64,000 nt of DNA from Hymenobacter aquaticus. Lineage in GTDB: Bacteria; Bacteroidota; Bacteroidia; Cytophagales; Hymenobacteraceae. Numbering within the stretch: position 1 is the first letter of the stretch; every line of letters begins with the position of its first letter. Position numbers and translations under genes: made by a program. Below the pieces are notes generated by a model. It saw only the letters and a program-made list of their open reading frames with translations, ran no database searches and had not been told where the DNA came from. The DNA lies in NCBI RefSeq assembly GCF_004765605.1, contig NZ_SRLC01000001.1, forward strand, positions 1,302,001 through 1,366,000. Reading direction: 5' to 3'. Of this stretch, positions 16,542 to 26,237 are shown in pieces.

Positions 16542-17478
16542 GCCAGTAGAGGTGTAAGCGTTGGCGACTTTTCCAGATCAGCCCCCCGAAGACGGCCACC
16601 AGTATCGGGGCGTACTGGGCGTTCAGCAGGGGCAGCAGGGCCACGGCCACGATGCCGCCCTGGGTGAGGCGCACCAGCGTGGGCTGGGGGTAAAACGAGT
16701 ACTTGGCCATCACGCTCATGCTCACCGTCAGCAGCCCCCACGCCAGCAACGCGGTGGCGCCCGGCCAGGCGGCGGGGCTCAGGCCCAGCAGCACGAAAAA
16801 CGGGGCGGCCGTCAGCAGGTAGAATACGGCGGCCAAAGCCAGCTTGCGCCACCAGAAAGCCGTAGCGCCCCGCCCATAGATAGTGACCATGTCTGTAGGT
16901 TCGGGGGTGGTGTAGCAAAACGTGACCAGCAGGCTCCAGCCGCCCAGCACCACGGCGGGCACCACGGTGGAAGCATGCTGCCACCCCGCCACCGCCAGCC
17001 CCGCCAGCCAGCATGCCCAGCCGCCCAGCTGCCGGAAGCCGCTTACCCACTCGAAGACCTCACTGCGCAACAGGCTGCGGCGCGGCCAGCGGCGGCCGGT
17101 GCTTCGCGCCACGGGCAAAAACGGAACGGGCAGCACCGCCACCACCGTGGCCAGGGCGGCGGCCCAATAGCCCAATCCCAGCAGCAGGCCCCACACCGGC
17201 CACAGCCACAGCACGTACTCGGCCAGCAGCCACTGCCGGTAAGCGGGCGAGGCAATCTGCAGAAAGCCGGTGTCGGTGCGCCGCCGGTGCCCCGGCCACG
17301 TAGCCAGCAGCGCCAGCGGCGGCGCGGCCCACTGCAGCGCCGGCCGGGCCAGCAGCAGCTCGAGCACCTTGCCCAGGGTGAGCACCAGCACGCCGCCCAG
17401 CAAGAGCAGCCGCAGCCACCCCAGTTCGGCCAGCTGCCGCCCCAGAATGCGCAGCCGCAGCCGCAGGTAAGCTTTCAT
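16534..17478 (-). CDS. Membrane subunit partnering the ABC ATPase
   Basis: The 314-residue protein has about eight hydrophobic segments, with pairs near residues 18-60, 90-125 and 155-200 and more towards the C-terminus. Its gene overlaps the ATPase gene by 8 bases, so it is very likely the permease, although its sequence is not in a family I recognise. ATG 17478 (MKAYLRLRLRILGRQLAELG) is preferred over a TTG three codons earlier. Its N-terminus faces saccharopine dehydrogenase, whose stop lies 19 bases upstream. Confidence 0.8.
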   Translation of the reverse strand: MKAYLRLRLRILGRQLAELGWLRLLLLGGVLVLTLGKVLELLLARPALQWAAPPLALLATWPGHRRRTDTGFLQIASPAYRQWLLAEYVLWLWPVWGLLLGLGYWAAALATVVAVLPVPFLPVARSTGRRWPRRSLLRSEVFEWVSGFRQLGGWACWLAGLAVAGWQHASTVVPAVVLGGWSLLVTFCYTTPEPTDMVTIYGRGATAFWWRKLALAAVFYLLTAAPFFVLLGLSPAAWPGATALLAWGLLTVSMSVMAKYSFYPQPTLVRLTQGGIVAVALLPLLNAQYAPILVAVFGGLIWKSRQRLHLYWHA

Positions 17479-17496
17479 GCGCGTCAAGTCGATAGT

Positions 17497-18861
17497 TTAC
17501 CGCGACTCAACGGCAGCCAGGCTGATTTCGTGTTCTTCGAACCGGATTCCGTAGTCGGCGGCCAGCTCCTCCAGGATGGGCTCGTAGAGGCTGGCCTCGG
17601 TCGGGATGACGACGCCGCGCTGCCCGAGCTGCCCGGCCGCCAGCCGCCGCACGGCCATAGCCACCGGTAGCCCCACAGTTTTGGCCATGGCCGTGTGCGT
17701 AGCATCGTCGCCGAGCACCACCAACGACGACTCCCAGCGGTGTGGCGCCCCGTCCAGCTCGTAGTCCAGGGTGTGGTGCATCACTATCATGTCGTGGTCG
17801 GTGGGCTGCAGCTGCCATTTGTCGGTGAGCAGCCGTTCCAGCAGTTGGGCCGGGGTGGCGTCGGCCAAACCCACGGGCCGCTTCGTGAAGACTTCCAGCC
17901 ACGTCAGGCGCTGCATTTCGGGTCCTTGCGGGTCGAGGCCCAGGTAGGCGGCCGTGCGTTCAGCCAAGCTCCCTGCGCCGTGGGCGGCGGGCAAGAACGA
18001 CTCCATCAGGGCTGCCCAGGTCATGTCGGCGGGGTTGCTCAGGTGCACCGAGTCGTCGGTGAGGCCCAGGCGCACGAAGGCCTGCCAGGCCGCGCAGTAG
18101 CCCGCCCGGCGCAGGGTGCCGCGCAGCATGGTCGGAATGTCGTCGAGGCCGTAGGGCGTGCGGTAGCTGAGCGAGTCGCGGTTGGCATAGCCGTCAAACT
18201 CGCCGTAGCCGGCCACGGCCACGGGCGTGGTGCGGGCAAACAGCTGCTGGTAGGGAATAAAGCGTAAATGGCCGTTTTCGAGGTATTTGGCGGTGCTTTG
18301 GCCGGCCAGCACCACGTTGCGGGGGTTCCAGGTAAACTTATACTTCCACGGATTATCCCCTTCCGAATCGGGGGCCAGTAGCCCGCCGCAGTACGAGCGG
18401 AAGGCCGTCAGCTTCCCGCCCCGGGCCCGAATGTCGTGCAGGGCCCGCATGGCCGACATATGGTCGAGGCCGGGGTCGAGGCCGCACTCCATCAGGATCA
18501 GAATGCCGGCCGCCCGGGCCGCCGCGTCCAGCCCCCGGATTTCCTCCGACACGTAGCTGGCCGTTACCAGGTGCCGGCCATATGCCACGCAGGCTTTGGC
18601 CACGGGCAGATGAAACAGGGCCGGCAGCATCGAAATGACGATATCGGCCTGTTGCACCAGTTCCGGCAGCTGGGTTTCCTGCTGAATGTCGAAGGGCACG
18701 GCCCGGGCGTAGGCCGCGTGGGCGGCCAGCACGGGCACCAGGTGGGCCGGGTTGACGTCGGCCACGGTGAGCTGCCAGCCTTCGGTGGGCGCGTGGAGCA
18801 GCAGGTACTGAAGCAGGGAGGAAGCCGAGCGGCCGGCTCCCAGGAGCAGAATGCGGGACAT
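17497..18861 (-). CDS. Saccharopine dehydrogenase-like oxidoreductase
   Basis: The 454-residue protein has an N-terminal NAD(P)-binding Rossmann motif (ILLLGAGRSASSLLQYLL), DVNPAHL at the end of the second strand and the family stretch MECGLDPGLDHMSAMRALH near 140. It continues with the catalytic C-terminal domain including RSYCGGLLAPDSEGDNPWKY. Members act in lysine metabolism or as uncharacterised homologues, such as carboxynorspermidine synthase-like enzymes; the substrate here is not certain. ATG 18861 is chosen over a TTG five codons upstream. It probably heads an operon with the ABC pair. Confidence 0.85.
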   Translation of the reverse strand: MSRILLLGAGRSASSLLQYLLLHAPTEGWQLTVADVNPAHLVPVLAAHAAYARAVPFDIQQETQLPELVQQADIVISMLPALFHLPVAKACVAYGRHLVTASYVSEEIRGLDAAARAAGILILMECGLDPGLDHMSAMRALHDIRARGGKLTAFRSYCGGLLAPDSEGDNPWKYKFTWNPRNVVLAGQSTAKYLENGHLRFIPYQQLFARTTPVAVAGYGEFDGYANRDSLSYRTPYGLDDIPTMLRGTLRRAGYCAAWQAFVRLGLTDDSVHLSNPADMTWAALMESFLPAAHGAGSLAERTAAYLGLDPQGPEMQRLTWLEVFTKRPVGLADATPAQLLERLLTDKWQLQPTDHDMIVMHHTLDYELDGAPHRWESSLVVLGDDATHTAMAKTVGLPVAMAVRRLAAGQLGQRGVVIPTEASLYEPILEELAADYGIRFEEHEISLAAVESR

Positions 18862-18999
18862 TGGAAAGGAGGTCAAGTGGCATGCCGGGGCCGGTAGTGG
18901 GGTGGCGGCCCCGGCACGGGGTGGGAATCGGGGCCAATAATCGGTAAAAAAAGCTTGTCCCGGCGCGAAACCTGATTTGCCACCTTCGTCCCAAGCTCA

Positions 19000-19038
19000 A
19001 CGATCAAATGATAAATGTTAAATGATCAATGATAATTG
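19000..19038. repeat. Single arm of degenerate AT-rich words
   Basis: Repeating words around ATGATAAATG and ATGATCAATG occur before cdd. They resemble one arm of the octamer-word hairpins but have no complementary partner nearby, so this may be a decayed element. The remainder of the 18862-19108 gap shows nothing clear. Confidence 0.35.
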
Positions 19039-19108
19039 TAGTACATTCACCGCCCCTTACCGGAACGGGGCCGCCATTCGGTACCCGCACTTTGTTTTTT
19101 ATTCCCCG

Positions 19109-19603
19109 ATGGCCCACCCGCTCCATCTGACCATCACCGTCGAGGTGCTGGCCTCCGAAGCCGAACTCACCCCCGCCGAAGCCACCACCTGGCAGCAGGC
19201 CCGCGCCGCCACCGACCAGGCGTACGCCCCCTACTCCCACTTCCACGTGGGCACGGCCCTGCTGCTCGACGACGGCACCATTCATAAAGGCACCAACCAG
19301 GAAAACGCGGCCTACCCGTCGGGCCTGTGCGCCGAGCGGACGGCCTTGTTTGGCCTGGCTTCCTCCCGGCCCGAGCGCCGCATCCTGTGCATGGCCGTGG
19401 CCGCCCGCCCCGCCACCGGCGACTTCGTGGCCGTGACGTCGTGTGGGGCCTGCCGCCAGGTGATGACCGAGTACGAAAACCGCCAGGGCACCCCGATTCC
19501 GCTGCTGCTGCCCGGCCCCAACGACACCATTTACCGCTTCCGCTCCCTGGCCGACCTGTTGCCCTTCCAGTTCTCGGCCAGCGACCTGCCGACGGTGAAA
19601 TAG
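19109..19603 (+). CDS. cdd: Cytidine deaminase
   Basis: Cytidine deaminase hydrolyses cytidine and deoxycytidine to uridines in pyrimidine salvage. The 164-residue protein has AYAPYSHFHVGTALL at the substrate pocket, the zinc/catalytic motif GLCAERTALFG (Cys and Glu) and the second zinc motif SCGACRQV. Length fits the homotetrameric short type with a small extension. ATG 19109 is used because the longer frame only translates AT-rich intergenic sequence. An octamer-word hairpin begins at the stop codon. Confidence 0.93.
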   Translation: MAHPLHLTITVEVLASEAELTPAEATTWQQARAATDQAYAPYSHFHVGTALLLDDGTIHKGTNQENAAYPSGLCAERTALFGLASSRPERRILCMAVAARPATGDFVAVTSCGACRQVMTEYENRQGTPIPLLLPGPNDTIYRFRSLADLLPFQFSASDLPTVK

Positions 19604-19720
19604 TGAGATGGTGAAATAGTGAGATGGTGAAATGGTGAGATGGTGAGTTTGATGTTCTCGTGGCGCATTTTGCGCAGTTTGCACGACAAACCCACCATTT
19701 CACCATTTCACCATCTCACC
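19594..19720. repeat. Octamer-word hairpin with conserved centre (copy 2)
   Basis: Left arm 19594-19650 is seven consecutive 8-base words alternating GGTGAAAT and AGTGAGAT. Right arm 19688-19720 pairs with its last 33 bases with 3 mismatches. The centre, read on the minus strand, contains CTGCGCAAAATGCGCCA and AGAACATCAAACTCAC, matching copies 1 and 3. It overlaps the last codons of cdd and ends 12 bases before the next ATG. Confidence 0.88.
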
Positions 19721-19732
19721 ACCTCGCCTCCT

Positions 19733-20392
19733 ATGGCTACTTCGCACGAACGGCAGCTGACGGTTACTCGCTCGGCCCGCTACTTTCAGGCCGGTGAGCT
19801 GAGCGCGGCCACGCGCCAGGTGTGGTTTGTGTGCCACGGCTACGGCCAGTTGGCGGCGTACTTTATTCGCCATTTTCACCTGCTCCCCGAGGCCGACCCG
19901 ACAACCGTAGTCATTGCCCCGGAGGGCCTGTCGCGCTTCTACCTGCACGGCACCGGGGGCCGCGTCGGGGCTACCTGGATGACGCGGGAAGACCGGCTGG
20001 CCGAAATTGAGGACTACATTGCCTACCTCAACCAGCTCAGCCACGCCGTGCTGGCCCAGTGCCCACCCGAGGTGCGCGTGACGGTGCTGGGCTTTTCGCA
20101 GGGCGCGGCCACCGTCAGCCGCTGGCTGGCCCGCGCCACGTTTCGCCCCGCCCGGCTTATCCTGTGGGCCGGGGCCTTCCCTGCTGACGTGGATTTCAGC
20201 GTGGCCACCCGCCTGCTGCGGCAGTTGCCCATCACGCTGGTGTGCGGCGACCAGGACGAGTATATCAACGCAGAGGACCTACGCAAGCAACAGGAGTTTC
20301 TCCGGCAGCTGGGCGTCGAGCCCGAGGTAATCCGGTTCAGCGGCAAGCACGAGCTAAACGCAGGCGTCCTGCAACGCTTACACCAAGCCTGA
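19733..20392 (+). CDS. Phospholipase/carboxylesterase-type alpha/beta hydrolase
   Basis: The 219-residue protein resembles YpfH/YtpA-like esterases. It has the oxyanion strand WFVCHGYGQLAAYF, the nucleophile elbow GFSQGAATVSRW near 118-129, an acidic residue in CGDQDEYI and a histidine in FSGKHELN, completing a Ser-Asp-His triad. The substrate is not predictable; short acyl esters are typical. ATG 19733 starts right after the repeat hairpin. A bidirectional terminator separates it from the SDR gene. Confidence 0.85.
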   Translation: MATSHERQLTVTRSARYFQAGELSAATRQVWFVCHGYGQLAAYFIRHFHLLPEADPTTVVIAPEGLSRFYLHGTGGRVGATWMTREDRLAEIEDYIAYLNQLSHAVLAQCPPEVRVTVLGFSQGAATVSRWLARATFRPARLILWAGAFPADVDFSVATRLLRQLPITLVCGDQDEYINAEDLRKQQEFLRQLGVEPEVIRFSGKHELNAGVLQRLHQA

Positions 20393-20399
20393 ACCGCAT

Positions 20400-20432
20400 A
20401 AAAAAGCCTCTCCAATGCTGGAAAGGCTTTTC
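20400..20432. terminator. Bidirectional terminator
   Basis: An inverted repeat AAAAGCCT-TCCA with TGGA-AGGCTTTT, loop ATGC, has A and T tracts on both sides. It lies between convergent genes ending at 20392 and 20456. Confidence 0.88.
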
Positions 20433-20455
20433 TTATGTCAACACAACGCCAATGA

Positions 20456-21205
20456 CTACGTGCGGTTGATGAGCGTGGCCGCGCCTTGGGCACCGGCAAA
20501 AATGGTTACTTCGGCAATGTGCACGTTGGCCGGACGCGTCACCATAAACTGAATGACGTCGGCAATATCTTCCGGCTTTAGTGGGTCGTAGCCCTGGTAC
20601 ACTTTAGCGGCCCGCTCGGTGTCGCCCTTGAAGCGCACCTGCGAAAACTCCGTTTCCACCGCGCCCGGGTTTACCTCCGCCACCCGGATATTCAGCGGCA
20701 GCAGGTCGATGCGCATGGCTTTGGACAGGGCCGCCACGGCCGCTTTCGAAGCGCAGTACACGTTGCCGTTGGCGTACACCTCGTGCCCGGCAATGGAGCC
20801 GATGTTAATAATATGCCCCTGCCGGCGCTGCGTCATGCCCGGCAGCAGCGCCTGGCTCACGTTCAGCAGGCCCTTCACGTTGCTGTCCAGCATTGTGTCC
20901 CAATCGTCGGGGTTGCCCTCCTGAATCGGGGCCAGCCCGTGGGCTCCGCCGGCGTTATTCACCAGCACGTCGATTTGCTGAAAGGCGGCCGGCAACGAAG
21001 CCACGGCGGCATCCACGGCGGCCCGGTCGCGCACGTCGAAGGTGAGCAGGTGGGTGGGCGTCGGGGCCAGCTGCTGGGCCAGCTCTTCCAGCCGCTCCCG
21101 GCGGCGGCCGGTCAGCACGAGCTGAAAGCCGACCTGGGCCAGCGCAACGGCCGTGGCCCGGCCAATACCGGAGGAAGCCCCGGTAACAAAGGCGGTACGA
21201 GTCAT
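20456..21205 (-). CDS. Short-chain dehydrogenase/reductase
   Basis: The 249-residue classical SDR has the NAD(P) motif TGASSGIGRATA at residues 8-19, GRRRERL suggesting NADPH preference, NNAG near 88-91, and the catalytic Ser-Tyr-Lys set (GSIAG, YCASK). It looks closest to the YdfG/serine 3-dehydrogenase-like group acting on 3-hydroxy acids; the substrate is inferred. ATG 21205 gives the standard N-terminus. Its stop faces the hydrolase gene across a terminator. Confidence 0.9.
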   Translation of the reverse strand: MTRTAFVTGASSGIGRATAVALAQVGFQLVLTGRRRERLEELAQQLAPTPTHLLTFDVRDRAAVDAAVASLPAAFQQIDVLVNNAGGAHGLAPIQEGNPDDWDTMLDSNVKGLLNVSQALLPGMTQRRQGHIINIGSIAGHEVYANGNVYCASKAAVAALSKAMRIDLLPLNIRVAEVNPGAVETEFSQVRFKGDTERAAKVYQGYDPLKPEDIADVIQFMVTRPANVHIAEVTIFAGAQGAATLINRT

Positions 21206-21235
21206 AAAGCAGGAAAGTACGTCGGCCTGCGCCGA

Positions 21236-22039
21236 CTATTCAAAGTTCAGGTACAGCGTCACCGTGTTGCTTTTCAGGCTTTGCAGGCTGGAGCTGTACA
21301 CGCTTTTGTTGGGCTGCAACAGGTTGCTCAACCCGTTGGAAAAGCGCAGCTCGGGGGCAAACTTGAACAGCGGATAAAACAAATCCAGCCCGATGCCATA
21401 CTCGATGGCAAAGTCGTTGGCCGTGGCTTCGAGCTGGTTGCGCAGCGGATCTTTCTTGCGGCTGCCCACGCTGATGCTGGATTTCACCCCACCCACCACG
21501 TACACCCGCATGTTGCGCCGCCGCTCCGAATGAAACTTGAGCAGCAAGGGCAAATCAATCTGGGTGCCGCCCACTTCCTGGGTCACGATGGAGTCGGCGG
21601 GCTGGTAGCCAAACGACTTGAACTCCACCTGACGCGTCAGAAAGCTCACCCCGGGCGTAAAGCGCAGGGTGAAATAATCCGCCAGCCGCACGTCGCCGAT
21701 AAAGCCGACCGACAAACCCGGACTAATAATGGAGTTAGCCGATATAGCCGTGCCGCTCTGAATAGCCTGCACGTAGGCCGCCGACTGCTCAATCTTGTAG
21801 CGCGAGAAGTTGGGCGCGATGTAAAAGCCGGGGTGAAACCACTTGTCGTCGTAGCCCGGCAGGTTGTTCACGGTAATGGACTTCACCTGTCCCCGCCCGC
21901 CCCGACTGGCGCTGCTCTGGCTTTTCTTCTGGGCCTGGGCCGTGTGCGGTGCCACTCCGGCCAGCAGGACGGCCGCGGCCAGGGCGGCTACTTTTGCGCC
22001 GTGTAAATGGAGCTTATACCGAAGGTGAGGGGTTGCCAT
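21236..22039 (-). CDS. porT: PorT-like outer-membrane protein (type IX secretion)
   Basis: The 267-residue product has a signal peptide with a basic N-region and hydrophobic core ending around HTAQA, then a beta-barrel pattern of alternating strands ending in an aromatic residue region ([10 protein letters not shown]). PorT is an outer-membrane component of the type IX secretion system of Bacteroidota. Its place directly downstream of ubiE, with a 52-base overlap, is the arrangement I recall for porT in many Bacteroidota. The sequence [22 protein letters not shown] fits the PorT family. The annotated start overlaps ubiE; an alternative later start would shorten the signal peptide. Confidence 0.8.
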   Translation of the reverse strand: MATPHLRYKLHLHGAKVAALAAAVLLAGVAPHTAQAQKKSQSSASRGGRGQVKSITVNNLPGYDDKWFHPGFYIAPNFSRYKIEQSAAYVQAIQSGTAISANSIISPGLSVGFIGDVRLADYFTLRFTPGVSFLTRQVEFKSFGYQPADSIVTQEVGGTQIDLPLLLKFHSERRRNMRVYVVGGVKSSISVGSRKKDPLRNQLEATANDFAIEYGIGLDLFYPLFKFAPELRFSNGLSNLLQPNKSVYSSSLQSLKSNTVTLYLNFE

Positions 22040-22713
22040 GTGGGGTTTTTAAAGCCAACCTGCGTCAGAATTGCCAGAAAGTTCTGGCCGTCCGGAAACG
22101 CCTGCACCGACTCGGGGAGGTAGGTGTAGGCCGCGCGGTCCTTGGAAATCAGTTTGCCAAATACCGGCAGAATGTGCCGGAAATAGAAGTTATACGCCTG
22201 CTTCATCGGGAAAGCCGTGGGTTTGGAAAACTCCAGAATCACGACTTTGCCGCCCGGGCGCAGCACCCGCTGCATCTCGGCCAGGCCTTTTTGCAGGTTC
22301 TCGAAGTTGCGCACCCCAAAAGAGGCCGTCACCGCGTCAAAGTGATTGTCGGGAAACGGCAGGTTTTCCGAGTCGCCCAGCTCCAGCTGAATCCGGTTGG
22401 CCAGGCCCTTCTCGGTCAGCTTCCGCCGCCCTACGTCCAGCATGCCTTCCGAAATATCCACGCCCGTCACCTTGGTTTCCGGCGACAGGCGCAGGCTCTC
22501 AATGGCGAAGTCGGCGGTGCCGGTGGCAATATCCAGAATCCGGGCCGGGCGCAGCTCCTTCAGCTCATTCACGGCCTTGCGCCGCCAGTAGATGTCGGTG
22601 CCGGCGCTCAGAAAATGGTTCAGGAAGTCGTATTTACCAGCAATGCTGTTAAACATCTGGGCTACCTGCGACTTTTTGCCGGCAGCATCATCTTTGTAGG
22701 GAACAACGGACAT
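21988..22713 (-). CDS. ubiE: Demethylmenaquinone methyltransferase
   Basis: UbiE/MenG performs the last methylation in menaquinone synthesis using S-adenosylmethionine. The 241-residue protein has [18 protein letters not shown] near residue 20, the SAM motif [13 protein letters not shown] near 58 and [11 protein letters not shown]. The family signature [16 protein letters not shown] and [17 protein letters not shown] follow. ATG 22713 ([12 protein letters not shown]) fits family N-termini; the longer frame is upstream sequence. It overlaps porT by 52 bases. Confidence 0.93.
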   Translation of the reverse strand: MSVVPYKDDAAGKKSQVAQMFNSIAGKYDFLNHFLSAGTDIYWRRKAVNELKELRPARILDIATGTADFAIESLRLSPETKVTGVDISEGMLDVGRRKLTEKGLANRIQLELGDSENLPFPDNHFDAVTASFGVRNFENLQKGLAEMQRVLRPGGKVVILEFSKPTAFPMKQAYNFYFRHILPVFGKLISKDRAAYTYLPESVQAFPDGQNFLAILTQVGFKNPTWQPLTFGISSIYTAQK

Positions 22714-22785
22714 ACTTCTGTAACGCAGAACGAAGACTTGGGGGCTGAATTGCCCAAACATAACGCTAGTTGCCGCATTATGTTG

Positions 22786-22823
22786 AAAAAAAACGGGCCG
22801 GGCGAAATGCCCGGCCCGTTTTT
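22786..22823. terminator. Bidirectional terminator
   Basis: A 10-bp GC stem (ACGGGCCGGGC with GCCCGGCCCGT) and a GAAAT loop are flanked by A and T tracts. It sits just downstream of the PorE-like gene on the minus strand and upstream of ubiE. Confidence 0.9.
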
Positions 22824-22841
22824 CTGGGTGCGAAAAGCGGC

Positions 22842-25103
22842 TTAGTCGTTGTCCGTCTTCACTTTGGTCTTCTCGCCGTTGGCGTCTTTGGTCTTGGCGT
22901 CAATCGTACCATTTTTGGTTTTGGTCTTCGATTCTTCGCCGGCGGGGCCTTTGGCCTTCACCTTCACTTTATCGTCGTCCTCGTCCACTTTGGTTTTCAC
23001 CTTGGTGCCGTCGGCCATTTTCACCTTGCTCTTGCCCGGTACCAAGGGCGTCGTGGTGCGGGTGCTGCCCGAGGTAGAAGTGCCGGTGCTCGTACCCGAG
23101 CCAGTGCCGGTCGTGCCGGTACCGGTGTTCATTTTCGGCATCGACTCGCCTTCCTTCAGAATCACGCGGAACTCGACGCGGCGGTTGAGCTGCATGTTCT
23201 CCGGCGAATCGTTAGTCGCAAATGGCTTACGCTCACCGTAGCTTACGGTCGTCAGGCGGGTTTCAGCAATGCCGTTCTTCTTCAGGTAGTTGTAGGCCGC
23301 ATCGGCGCGGTTCTGGCCCAGCACGATGTTGTACTCATCCGTGTTGCGCGAGTCGCAGTGACCCTCAATCGAGATGTTGACGCCGGGGTTAGCCTTCAGA
23401 ATGCCGCTGATGTTGTTCAGTTCCTTGATGGATTCAGGACGCAGCTTATACTTGTCGGTGTCGAAGTAGATCTTCTTGAAAGCAAACATACTCGTGCCAG
23501 TCGTGTCCACATACGGCACGTAGAAGTTCTTCTCGATTACCGTGGAGTCGTTGGTCGAAATCGGCACGGCAAACTCTTGGGTTTCGATGTTTTTGCCATC
23601 CTTCGACACGGCTACTTGGTAGGTACGGCCCGAAAGCACGCTTACCTGGTAGTCGCCGGTTTCGGGCTTGGTCACGTCGCGGTAGCTCAGGGCCGTTTTA
23701 TCAGCCTGGGTACCCGAGAACACCAGCTCTACGCCCGGAATAACGGTGCTGTCGCGCTGCGAGTAGACTTTGCCCCGGATGATGGCATTCTTGATGTAGT
23801 TGATGGTGTAGATGTCCTTCTCACCGTAGCCCCCGATGCGGTAGCTGGAGAGGTAGGCGTAGCTGCCATCGGGGCTCAGGCGGTAGTACGTGTCATCATC
23901 GGGCGTGTTCACGGGGTAGCCCATGTTCTCGGGGCGGCCCCAGGTGCGGCCCACCGAGTCGTACTCCGACTTGAAAATGTCGTAGCCACCCATCGTGTTG
24001 TGGCCGCGCGAGCTGAAGTACAGCGTCTTGCCATCCTTGCTCAGGTAAGGGCTGTCGTCGTCGAAGGGCGTGTTAATCACGTTGCCCAGCGACTTAGGGG
24101 TGCCCCAGTCGCCGCCCGCCGTGCGGGTAGCGTAGTAGATGTCCAGCGTGTTCTGATCCGAGAACTTGCTGGTCGAGAAGTAGATAGTCAGTCCATCGGG
24201 CGTGATGTACGCATCCGACTCGAAAGCCTTCGAGTTGATGTTGTTATTCAGCTTCTTGGGTTCGGTCCAGTCGCCGCCGGTTTTCTCCGAGTAGAAGATG
24301 TCGCCGTTTTCGTCCTGGCGGTACATCAACATTTTGGTATCGTTGTCGAATACCTGGATGGAGGCGTCGTGGCCTTTGCCGTTCAGGGCGCCGCTCAGCG
24401 AGCGGGGCTTCTCCCAGTTCTCGTCGTCGATGCGCTTGGCTTCGAAGATGTCTTCGTAGTACTCGCCGTCGGCGGCCACGCTCTTGTTCTTGGGGTTAGC
24501 CGTCGAGCCGGAAGCCCCGGTTACGTTTTCCCCGCGCGAAGTGAAGAGCAGCAGCTTGTCATCGTTGGAAATCACGGGGCTGTGCTCCGAGAAAGCCGTG
24601 TTGATGGTCGGGCCCAGGTTCTTGACGAAGATGTCCTTGGGGCTGTTGAACTGAATTTTGGCGTTTTTGCTGTGCTGAATCAGCTGAGCCAACGCCGCCT
24701 TCCGGGTGTCCTTCTTGCCCAGCGTCGTATTGTAGGCCTGGAAGTGCTGAATAGCCTCGTCGAAGTTGTAGTTCAGGTGGTCGACGCGGCCCAGCCAGTA
24801 CTCGACATCCTTCGACACCTTCGGCTTGAGCCGCTGGGCCTTATAGATGTAGTCGCTGGCCTTTTCCTTGTCAAAGGACATGTACGCAATACCGGCCCGG
24901 AACAGGGCCAGGGCATTGTTCGGCTCCTTGGCCAACACCTGCTCGTAGAAAGGGATGGATGCCCGGTAGTTCTCTTGATCAAAGAACTTGTTTGCAGTCT
25001 TTAGCGTCTTGCGGGTGCTCTGGGCCAGCGCAGGCTGGGCCACGGCCGCGGCAAGAGCGAAGGTGCAAGAGGCTTTCAATAACCTTCTGACTAAGTTGTC
25101 CAT
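22842..25103 (-). CDS. porE: PorE-like OmpA-family protein (TPR, propeller, regulatory and OmpA domains)
   Basis: The 753-residue protein has a signal peptide (to about 28) and TPR-like helices (30-130). A PD40/WD40-like propeller (about 150-440) has repeats such as [16 protein letters not shown] and [18 protein letters not shown] carboxypeptidase-regulatory-like domain (455-560) and an OmpA C-terminal peptidoglycan-binding domain (about 570-680, [14 protein letters not shown]) follow. This domain order is that of PorE, a type IX secretion component that links the complex to peptidoglycan. Unusually, about 70 residues of Thr/Gly/Ser-rich then Lys/Asp-rich low-complexity sequence follow the OmpA domain. 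ATG 25103 gives a normal signal peptide. A non-secretory OmpA paralogue is the alternative. Confidence 0.85.
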   Translation of the reverse strand: MDNLVRRLLKASCTFALAAAVAQPALAQSTRKTLKTANKFFDQENYRASIPFYEQVLAKEPNNALALFRAGIAYMSFDKEKASDYIYKAQRLKPKVSKDVEYWLGRVDHLNYNFDEAIQHFQAYNTTLGKKDTRKAALAQLIQHSKNAKIQFNSPKDIFVKNLGPTINTAFSEHSPVISNDDKLLLFTSRGENVTGASGSTANPKNKSVAADGEYYEDIFEAKRIDDENWEKPRSLSGALNGKGHDASIQVFDNDTKMLMYRQDENGDIFYSEKTGGDWTEPKKLNNNINSKAFESDAYITPDGLTIYFSTSKFSDQNTLDIYYATRTAGGDWGTPKSLGNVINTPFDDDSPYLSKDGKTLYFSSRGHNTMGGYDIFKSEYDSVGRTWGRPENMGYPVNTPDDDTYYRLSPDGSYAYLSSYRIGGYGEKDIYTINYIKNAIIRGKVYSQRDSTVIPGVELVFSGTQADKTALSYRDVTKPETGDYQVSVLSGRTYQVAVSKDGKNIETQEFAVPISTNDSTVIEKNFYVPYVDTTGTSMFAFKKIYFDTDKYKLRPESIKELNNISGILKANPGVNISIEGHCDSRNTDEYNIVLGQNRADAAYNYLKKNGIAETRLTTVSYGERKPFATNDSPENMQLNRRVEFRVILKEGESMPKMNTGTGTTGTGSGTSTGTSTSGSTRTTTPLVPGKSKVKMADGTKVKTKVDEDDDKVKVKAKGPAGEESKTKTKNGTIDAKTKDANGEKTKVKTDND

Positions 25104-25545
25104 TGTGGAGGGGTTTGAGAATAAGGAGTTGCAGGGAGGTTTGCAGAAAAAAGGAACCGCCAGTTGCGGCTGCAAATTTTTCAAGAGTTGCCTCTTATAC
25201 TGAAAACCTGTTCCAGGGTTAAGCCTGCCAGCCGATTTTTCTGGCCAGAAGCGCTAAAAAAGATATTCTTACGCTTCGGTATGACCAGCTTGGCACTACG
25301 GAACAAGGCAAGATGCGGGCAAAGATAGAAATTTTATAATACGACCTTAGCCGTATCCAATTATAAAGAAGTTTTACATAATCCAAGGGGTAAAAAGGAA
25401 CCGTAACGAGCTACGTTGGAACAGGATGCAAACCGCGCAAATATAGGCGTGCTTTGTAAACTCCAAGGAATTCCCGTAAAAATTTATGACTGCCCCTTGC
25501 CGGCCGTATCTGTTATCTTTGCGGCCACACCCTCGTTTTTGGCTT
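25104..25545. other. Divergent intergenic region with candidate promoters
   Basis: This 442-base AT-rich region between the divergent PorE-like and engB genes encodes no convincing protein. On the minus strand, TATCTTTG at 25320-25327 and TATATTTG at 25438-25445 match the -7 consensus, giving leaders of over 200 bases for the PorE-like gene. On the plus strand, TATCTTTG lies at 25514-25521. A long untranslated leader could hold a regulatory RNA, but I see no known riboswitch. Confidence 0.5.
25514..25521 (+). promoter_or_regulatory. Candidate -7 box for engB
   Basis: TATCTTTG lies 24 bases upstream of the ATG at 25546; a TTG at 25497-25499 is a weak upstream element at short spacing. Confidence 0.55.
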
Positions 25546-26163
25546 ATGATTATCCGGGAAGCAAAATTTGTGATGAGTAATTCACGCGTCGACCAATGCC
25601 CGGCCCCCACGCTGCCGGAATACGCGTTTATTGGTCGCTCCAACGTGGGAAAGTCGTCGTTAATTAATATGCTGACCGGGCAGAAGGGAATGGCCAAAAC
25701 TTCCTCCCAACCCGGTAAAACGCAATTAATCAACCATTTTCTAATTAACGAGAACTGGTATCTGGTCGATTTGCCCGGCTACGGCTACGCCAAAGTGAGC
25801 AAGGACGCGCGGGCGACCTGGGGCAAGATGATCAACTATTATTTGCGCAACCGGGAAAATCTGGCCTGCGTTTTCGTGCTCATCGACTCGCGCCACGAGC
25901 CCCTGGCACCTGATCTGGAATTCATGGAGATGCTGGGCTCGGAAGGCATTCCGTTCGTGATGGTTTTCACCAAAGCCGACAAGCAATCCACGGCCCGCAC
26001 GCAGCAAAATATCAGCGCGTATCTGCAAAAGATGCAGCAAACCTGGGACGAGCTGCCGCGTCATTTTATTACATCGGCGGAGGAGAAAACGGGCCGGGAG
26101 GAAGTGCTGAGCTTTATCGAGGAAATCAACCGGCAATTAGCCCAGCAAGCGGAGAATGCGTAG
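25546..26163 (+). CDS. engB: Ribosome biogenesis GTPase YsxC/EngB
   Basis: EngB (YihA/YsxC) is an essential GTPase for 50S ribosome assembly. The 205-residue protein has G1 GRSNVGKSSLIN, G2 region GKTQLINHF, G3 DLPGYGYAKVS and G4 FTKADK, plus the SAEEKTGREEVL G5 region. Length is normal for the family. I chose ATG 25546 because it follows the promoter box; codons further upstream would precede the expected transcript start. A few codons later there is another ATG (MSNSRVDQ) that is less likely. Confidence 0.93.
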   Translation: MIIREAKFVMSNSRVDQCPAPTLPEYAFIGRSNVGKSSLINMLTGQKGMAKTSSQPGKTQLINHFLINENWYLVDLPGYGYAKVSKDARATWGKMINYYLRNRENLACVFVLIDSRHEPLAPDLEFMEMLGSEGIPFVMVFTKADKQSTARTQQNISAYLQKMQQTWDELPRHFITSAEEKTGREEVLSFIEEINRQLAQQAENA

Positions 26164-26237
26164 ATTGGCCCTGTAATTGCCACGCTCACCGGCCAACAAT
26201 TCGCCTCGTATTTCATCTTTCCTCCCTGGTTTTTTCC

